From Aeriscardovia sp. (lineage in GTDB: Bacteria > Actinomycetota > Actinomycetes > Actinomycetales > Bifidobacteriaceae): DNA of 64,000 nt. This document shows positions 60,195-64,000 of this stretch, one piece after another. The first letter of the stretch is position 1. Each line of letters opens with the position of its first letter. The notes under the pieces are model-generated. The model made no database searches. It saw nothing but the letters and a program-made list of their open reading frames with translations, and was not told the DNA's origin. A program made the translations under genes and the position numbers. Location of the stretch: positions 1-64,000 of the forward strand of contig JAFRAT010000011.1 in the NCBI GenBank assembly GCA_017405305.1, in the 5' to 3' direction.

Positions 60195-61655
60195 ATGCTC
60201 CGCTGTGGGCGCGCCGGCACGTTCGGCGACTCCGGCGGCGCGACTGGCCGCAAGCCTGACGGGACGTATGGCCGCGGGTCTTGCAAAGTCCCCGGCGGCA
60301 AACTGGTCAACGCCGACGTGCGGCTGGTTCCGGCCGGTTCCGGGGCATGGTCGGTGGCGTCCGTGCGGTTCGACGGCGATTTTTTCGAGGACCTGTTCAT
60401 GTCCTCAGCGACAGCCGTCGCGGGAATGCGAGTGCGCGGGGACGAGCCTGTCGATGACATCGCATCCTCGGCGGTCGAGCGTATCCGGGAACATCGCGGC
60501 GCCGCGGCGCCGCGCGGACTGAAGGACGCCGGCACCCCGGCGGCGGCCTTAGCGGCGGCGCGGGCCGTCGCCGCCGCGTTGGAACGAGCCGGAGCGCGAT
60601 CCGGCACGCAGGGACAGCAGGGCAGCGACGGGCCGGATCGCGGCGTGACCGGTCGCCCCGTGGCCAAACAGTCAGCCGCCATACGGCCGGACAGCGAACA
60701 GGCGGATGCCGCAGACGCTGCCGATCAGGCCAACAGGACCGTCGATACGCACATGCTCAAACAGGGCGTCCCTTACACGGAGATCGTGAATGAACGCGTG
60801 GTCCGTGACCGATGGCGCGCTCTGGGGCCGGTATGGCTGGTGCCCCCGCGCGGCGCCGCGCCGCTGCCGCCGTCCCGGCAGATGGCGTGCGACGAGGCGC
60901 TCGCGGAGCTGATGGCGTCCGGTCGCCTGCGCCGCCCCGTGCTGCGCTTCTGGGGGTGGCGCTCGCCAGCCGTCGTCCTGGGCGCGTTCCAGTCCGTATC
61001 CAACGAGGTCGACGTGCCGGCCGCCCGGCGGCGGGGCGTACGTGTCGTAAGGCGGGCGACCGGTGGCGGGACCATGCTGTCCCGGCCGCGGGAAACCATC
61101 ACCTGGTCGATGGTCGCGCCCGGCGCGTTCGTTGAGGGGCTGACGGTCGAACAGGCGTACGCGCTCTGTGATTCGTGGGTGTTCGAAGGCCTGCGGCATC
61201 TGGGAATCGAGGCTGTGCACGAACCGGTGAATGACATCGCCTCGCGGTGGGGGAAGATCGGCGGATCCGCGGCGAAGAGGCTGCCCGGCGGCCGAACGCG
61301 CCGCGGCGGCGCGCTGCTGCACCATTCGATGCTGTCCTACGAGGCCGACGCCCATGTGCTGGACGGCGTGCTGCGCGTCAACCGCGAGAAGTTCGTTGAC
61401 AAGGCAGTGCGTTCCTCCGGCGAACGGGTGGCGTCGATCCGGTCGTTGGCGCTTCGGTCCGCGTCGCTCCGAGGGGATGGCATGCCCCGCATCCCGTTGA
61501 AGACGGATGTGGAAAACTCGATGTTGGAGGCTCTGCGTCAGTGGGCCGCGATCGAACTGATGCCGGCGCAGCAGCGGGCTGTGGTCGCATCAGCCGCCCG
61601 TCGCCTGGACAGGGAGCAGTTCGGAACGCGGAAGTGGACATGGCGGATCGCGTGA
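60195..61655 (+). CDS. lplA: Lipoate-protein ligase A-like protein with apparently permuted domains
   Basis: A 486-residue protein. The first ~110 residues resemble the small C-terminal domain of LplA (GRGSCKVPGGKLVNADVRLV and VRFDGDFFED). A disordered Ala-rich linker follows, and then the BPL/LplA/LipB catalytic domain (from about residue 200). The catalytic domain shows PVLRFWGWRSPAVVLGAFQS, VRRATGGGTMLSRPRETITWSMV and the lysine motif KIGGSAAKRL. In E. coli LplA the order is the reverse, so this one is permuted or fused. I cannot tell whether it charges lipoate onto E2/GcvH or another carrier; those proteins are not in the window. The start could also be GTG 60159, possibly leaderless. Confidence 0.78.
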   Translation: MLRCGRAGTFGDSGGATGRKPDGTYGRGSCKVPGGKLVNADVRLVPAGSGAWSVASVRFDGDFFEDLFMSSATAVAGMRVRGDEPVDDIASSAVERIREHRGAAAPRGLKDAGTPAAALAAARAVAAALERAGARSGTQGQQGSDGPDRGVTGRPVAKQSAAIRPDSEQADAADAADQANRTVDTHMLKQGVPYTEIVNERVVRDRWRALGPVWLVPPRGAAPLPPSRQMACDEALAELMASGRLRRPVLRFWGWRSPAVVLGAFQSVSNEVDVPAARRRGVRVVRRATGGGTMLSRPRETITWSMVAPGAFVEGLTVEQAYALCDSWVFEGLRHLGIEAVHEPVNDIASRWGKIGGSAAKRLPGGRTRRGGALLHHSMLSYEADAHVLDGVLRVNREKFVDKAVRSSGERVASIRSLALRSASLRGDGMPRIPLKTDVENSMLEALRQWAAIELMPAQQRAVVASAARRLDREQFGTRKWTWRIA

Positions 61656-61675
61656 GGGACACGAAGGGCGGAAAT

Positions 61676-62830
61676 ATGACGAACACGGACATGAGGGTCG
61701 CGGATATGGCGAAACGCCCGGTCGTCGGCCGGTTCGCGCCAAGTCCGACGGGGCGGATGCACCTAGGCAACATCTTCGCGTCGCTGGCGGCGTGGCTGGC
61801 GGTGCGTTCCAACGGCCCGGACGCGCGGCTGGTGCTGCGCATCGAGGACATCGATCGGCCGCGGGCGGTGGAGGACGCCGACCGCTGGATCATGGACGAC
61901 TACTCCTGGCTGGGGTTGGATTGGGACGGCGAACCGGTGTATCAGTCGCAGCGCGGCGACGTCTATGAACGGGCTTTGCGGGCCGTCGCGTCGCGCGTCG
62001 TGGACGGCGAGCGCCTGGCGTACCCCTGCTTCTGCACGCGCCGTGAGCTGCGGGCGGCGTCGGCGCCGCAGGAGTCCGATGGGTTCGTGCTGTACCCGGG
62101 GACGTGCCGCCGTTTTGCGTCTGTTCCACGTGAAACGGTCGATGTTCCGGATCTGTCGGCGCGGCATTCGGTCCGTTTGGCGATGCCGCGGGAAGGGAAC
62201 CCATGGGGCCGTGTCGTGTTCGACGACGACGTTTATGGCCGTCAGGCGTGGAATCTGCCTCGGCAGGTGGGCGACATCGTCATCCGCCGCAGCGATGGCG
62301 TCTTCGCCTATCAGCTGGCCGTGGTGGCCGATGATCTGGCGCAAGGCGTGACGCAGGTGGTGCGTGGACGCGATTTGCTGCGCTCGACGGCGGCGCAGAT
62401 CTGGCTGCGCGAGGCCATCACCGGCTGTTTCGGGGAGGATCCGGCGCGTATTCGCGGTCGGACGGGCGTTGGTGCCGATGCTGCTGGCGGCCGGACGAGC
62501 GCGTCCGCTGGGAATGCTTCGGCTCTGGTCTCCATGGATTACGCGCATCTGCCGCTGCTGCGCACGCCGGCGGGGGCGCGCCTGGCCAAGCGTGACAAAA
62601 GCATGGAGGTAGCCACGCTTCGGGGGGCCGGTGTGCGTCCGGAACAGGTCATTGGCTACTGCGCGTGGCTGCTGGGCTTGGAGGAGGGCGCGGAACCGGA
62701 GCCGTGCGCGGCGCGGGACTGCGTGGGCGGATTCTCCTGGGACCGCGTGCGCCGCAGCCGCTGGGGTGTGGAGGACCGCGTCCTGGAGCCGCGCGCCCTC
62801 GAAGTGGACTGGTGGAGAAGCTGGCGCTGA
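61676..62830 (+). CDS. gluQ: Glutamyl-Q tRNA(Asp) synthetase
   Basis: A 384-residue GluRS-like enzyme that lacks the anticodon-binding domain and attaches glutamate to queuosine-34 of tRNA-Asp. Motifs are RFAPSPTGRMHLGNIFAS (HIGH-like), the zinc-site beginning YPCFCTRREL and YPGTCR, and the KMSKS variant LAKRDKSMEVATL. A Gly/Ala/Thr-rich insert of about 25 residues precedes the last motif. The ATG at 61676 follows GAAGGGCGG, 21 bases after the ligase gene. It works on the product of the tgt pathway encoded at 27 kb. Confidence 0.9.
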   Translation: MTNTDMRVADMAKRPVVGRFAPSPTGRMHLGNIFASLAAWLAVRSNGPDARLVLRIEDIDRPRAVEDADRWIMDDYSWLGLDWDGEPVYQSQRGDVYERALRAVASRVVDGERLAYPCFCTRRELRAASAPQESDGFVLYPGTCRRFASVPRETVDVPDLSARHSVRLAMPREGNPWGRVVFDDDVYGRQAWNLPRQVGDIVIRRSDGVFAYQLAVVADDLAQGVTQVVRGRDLLRSTAAQIWLREAITGCFGEDPARIRGRTGVGADAAGGRTSASAGNASALVSMDYAHLPLLRTPAGARLAKRDKSMEVATLRGAGVRPEQVIGYCAWLLGLEEGAEPEPCAARDCVGGFSWDRVRRSRWGVEDRVLEPRALEVDWWRSWR

Positions 62831-63019
62831 TTATGGGTGGCCGGGTCCGCCGTCTTCTGATGCGACGGGGCGTCCGCGACCTCGCGCAACGGCGTTCGCG
62901 CCCGGGTTCTGCGCTCCAGCGGCGCGGTTATGGCACGATGGAGACGTGCGAATGGTTCATGGCGCGCTGGCCTGCGGCGTCCGCCGGTTCGGCCGCGCAA
63001 GACGTGGAAGAGGGATGAC

Positions 63020-63793
63020 ATGGTGAATTATCTGGATCACAAGAACCTGGCGAATACGCGGATCGACCCCTGTCGCGCCCGGGAGATCGCCGAAGCGGTG
63101 GCTCGCTGTCGCGACCAGGTGCGAGAGGCCGAGTCCGCGGCCGGCCGGCCCGAAGGCTCCGTGCGCACGCTGGTGGCGACGAAGACGCGCGACATCGGCG
63201 AAATCATGGCTGCCATCGGCGCTGGCGTGCGCCTCATCGGCGAGAATCGTCCCCAGGAGATCCAGATCAAGGCCGAGGGCATCGCCCAAGCGTGCCGCGA
63301 GCGCGGTTTCGAGGTGGAATCCCATCTCATCGGCCAGCTGCAGAAGAACAAGATCAACAAAGTCGTGCCGTGGGTCGACGCCGTCGAGTCCGTGGATTCC
63401 GCCGAGCAGGCCCGTCAAATCGCGCAGCGCCTGGCTCCGGGCCAGACGATGAAGGTGTTCCTTGAGGTCAACGAGTCAGGCGAGGAGTCCAAGTCCGGCT
63501 GCGATCCGGCGGCGGCCTACGACGAGGCGTCCGCCATCGCCGAGATTCCGTCCCTGGAGTTGGTCGGCCTCATGACGATCGGCACTCACGTCGAGGAGGA
63601 GGCGCCGATCCGCCGTGGCTTCGCCGCGCTGCGCGAGCTGCGCGACCGCCTGCGCCACGACGGCGGCGATTCGATGGCGTCCTGCGAAGGGCTGTCGATG
63701 GGCATGACGCACGACTTCCCGCTGGCCATTGCCGAGGGCGCGACCGAGATCCGCGTGGGATCGGCCATCTTCGGCGAGCGTTTGTTCGTCTGA
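63020..63793 (+). CDS. YggS/PLPBP family pyridoxal-phosphate-binding protein
   Basis: A 257-residue TIM-barrel protein without known catalytic activity, involved in PLP homeostasis. The PLP lysine is in LVATKTRDIGEIMAAI, followed by the conserved IGENRPQEIQIKAE and HLIGQLQKNKINKV. The phosphate-binding end is GLSMGMTHDFPLAIAEGATEIRVGSAIFGER, the family signature. The ATG at 63020 is preceded by GAGGGATG; an upstream frame from 62930 is not supported. The 62831-63019 spacer holds no visible gene. Confidence 0.93.
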   Translation: MVNYLDHKNLANTRIDPCRAREIAEAVARCRDQVREAESAAGRPEGSVRTLVATKTRDIGEIMAAIGAGVRLIGENRPQEIQIKAEGIAQACRERGFEVESHLIGQLQKNKINKVVPWVDAVESVDSAEQARQIAQRLAPGQTMKVFLEVNESGEESKSGCDPAAAYDEASAIAEIPSLELVGLMTIGTHVEEEAPIRRGFAALRELRDRLRHDGGDSMASCEGLSMGMTHDFPLAIAEGATEIRVGSAIFGERLFV

Positions 63794-63886
63794 CCATTGG
63801 CGGTGGAGCGCCCGCTCCTGCGGACGTCCCGTCCCGTTTGCGGTCCGGCCCAGCGATCTTTCCGGCAGCGGCGTTAGGCTGAGGGG

Positions 63887-64000
63887 ATGAGAATTGCACG
63901 GTTTGTTCGCGGCGATGCCCGCCCTCAGTACGCGTTTGTCCAGAAAGACCAGAACGACGGCCGGGACTACCTGGTCGCGTTGAACGGCTATCCGTTCTCC
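63887..64000 (+). CDS. FAH-family hydrolase, N-terminal part (partial)
   Basis: The first 38 codons (MRIARFVRGDARPQYAFVQK onward) run off the right edge. The start MRIARF...YAFV resembles the small N-terminal domain of bacterial fumarylacetoacetate-hydrolase-like proteins. GAGGGG is directly before the ATG. The catalytic part is outside the window, so the assignment rests on the N-terminus only. Confidence 0.6.
   Translation, partial: MRIARFVRGDARPQYAFVQKDQNDGRDYLVALNGYPFS

Overview
The window reads as chromosome of a high-GC Gram-positive actinobacterium, most probably a urease-positive Bifidobacterium. The strongest support is the conserved actinobacterial cell-envelope/kinase block on the minus strand at 49.1-58.4 kb (fhaA, fhaB, pstP, ftsW, pbpA, pknA, pknB), flanked by crgA, a class E-type sortase and a rhomboid protease. 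This arrangement is typical of the origin-proximal region of actinobacteria. Other genes that fit are DUF3073, SCP_3, a LytR_C protein, fprA and a FemABX protein. Species cannot be fixed from sequence reading alone. A complete urease locus near this kinase block is known from B. longum subsp. infantis-like lineages. I found no rRNA, CRISPR array, insertion sequence or prophage.

Layout. 0-4.7 kb: the 3' end of an unidentified gene, two intact overlapping MATE exporters, then remnants of at least two further MATE copies. 4.8-5.9 kb: a LytR_C membrane protein and a decayed membrane ORF. 6.0-16.7 kb: a self-contained urease island made of a UreI/AmiS urea channel, an Amt ammonium transporter, ureABC, the accessory genes ureE, ureF, ureG and ureD, and an ECF-type nickel/cobalt importer (cbiM with a fused PDGLE region, cbiQ, cbiO). 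Urea entry, hydrolysis, metallocentre assembly, nickel supply and ammonium transport are all encoded together. 16.8-22.6 kb (minus): a DsbA-like thiol protein, a large membrane Ser/Thr kinase and a polytopic membrane protein. 22.8-32.1 kb: an MsmK-type ATPase, rlmB, trpS, DUF3073, tgt, an HtrA protease and fprA.

32.3-39.3 kb: tRNA-Gly(CCC), then a PD-(D/E)XK-like/RAMA protein preceded by an 11-C tract, an HD hydrolase, a FemABX transferase, a zinc-ribbon membrane protein and a collapsed recQ pseudogene. 39.3-43.9 kb: an NmrA-like protein, a GadC-like antiporter with a helically phased repeat array upstream, an SCP_3 protein and a collapsed glycogen phosphorylase pseudogene. 43.9-58.4 kb: small membrane proteins, the rhomboid protease, a sugar MFS porter, crgA, the sortase and the kinase/FHA/PBP operon. 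58.5-64 kb: another MATE exporter, a lipoate ligase-like protein with apparently permuted domains, GluQRS, a YggS-type PLP protein and the start of an FAH-family gene.

The most notable observations are: (i) the PBP encoded in the kinase operon has lost both the SxxK and KTG motifs; (ii) a candidate standalone modification-sensing nuclease (PD-(D/E)XK plus RAMA) has a slippable poly-C tract in its leader, next to a tRNA; (iii) a 21-22-bp phased operator-like array lies upstream of the GadC-like gene; (iv) several genes have collapsed (two MATE copies, recQ, glgP) inside an otherwise compact chromosome; (v) strong palindromes and direct repeats sit at the ureABC promoter, and a long structured leader precedes cbiM.
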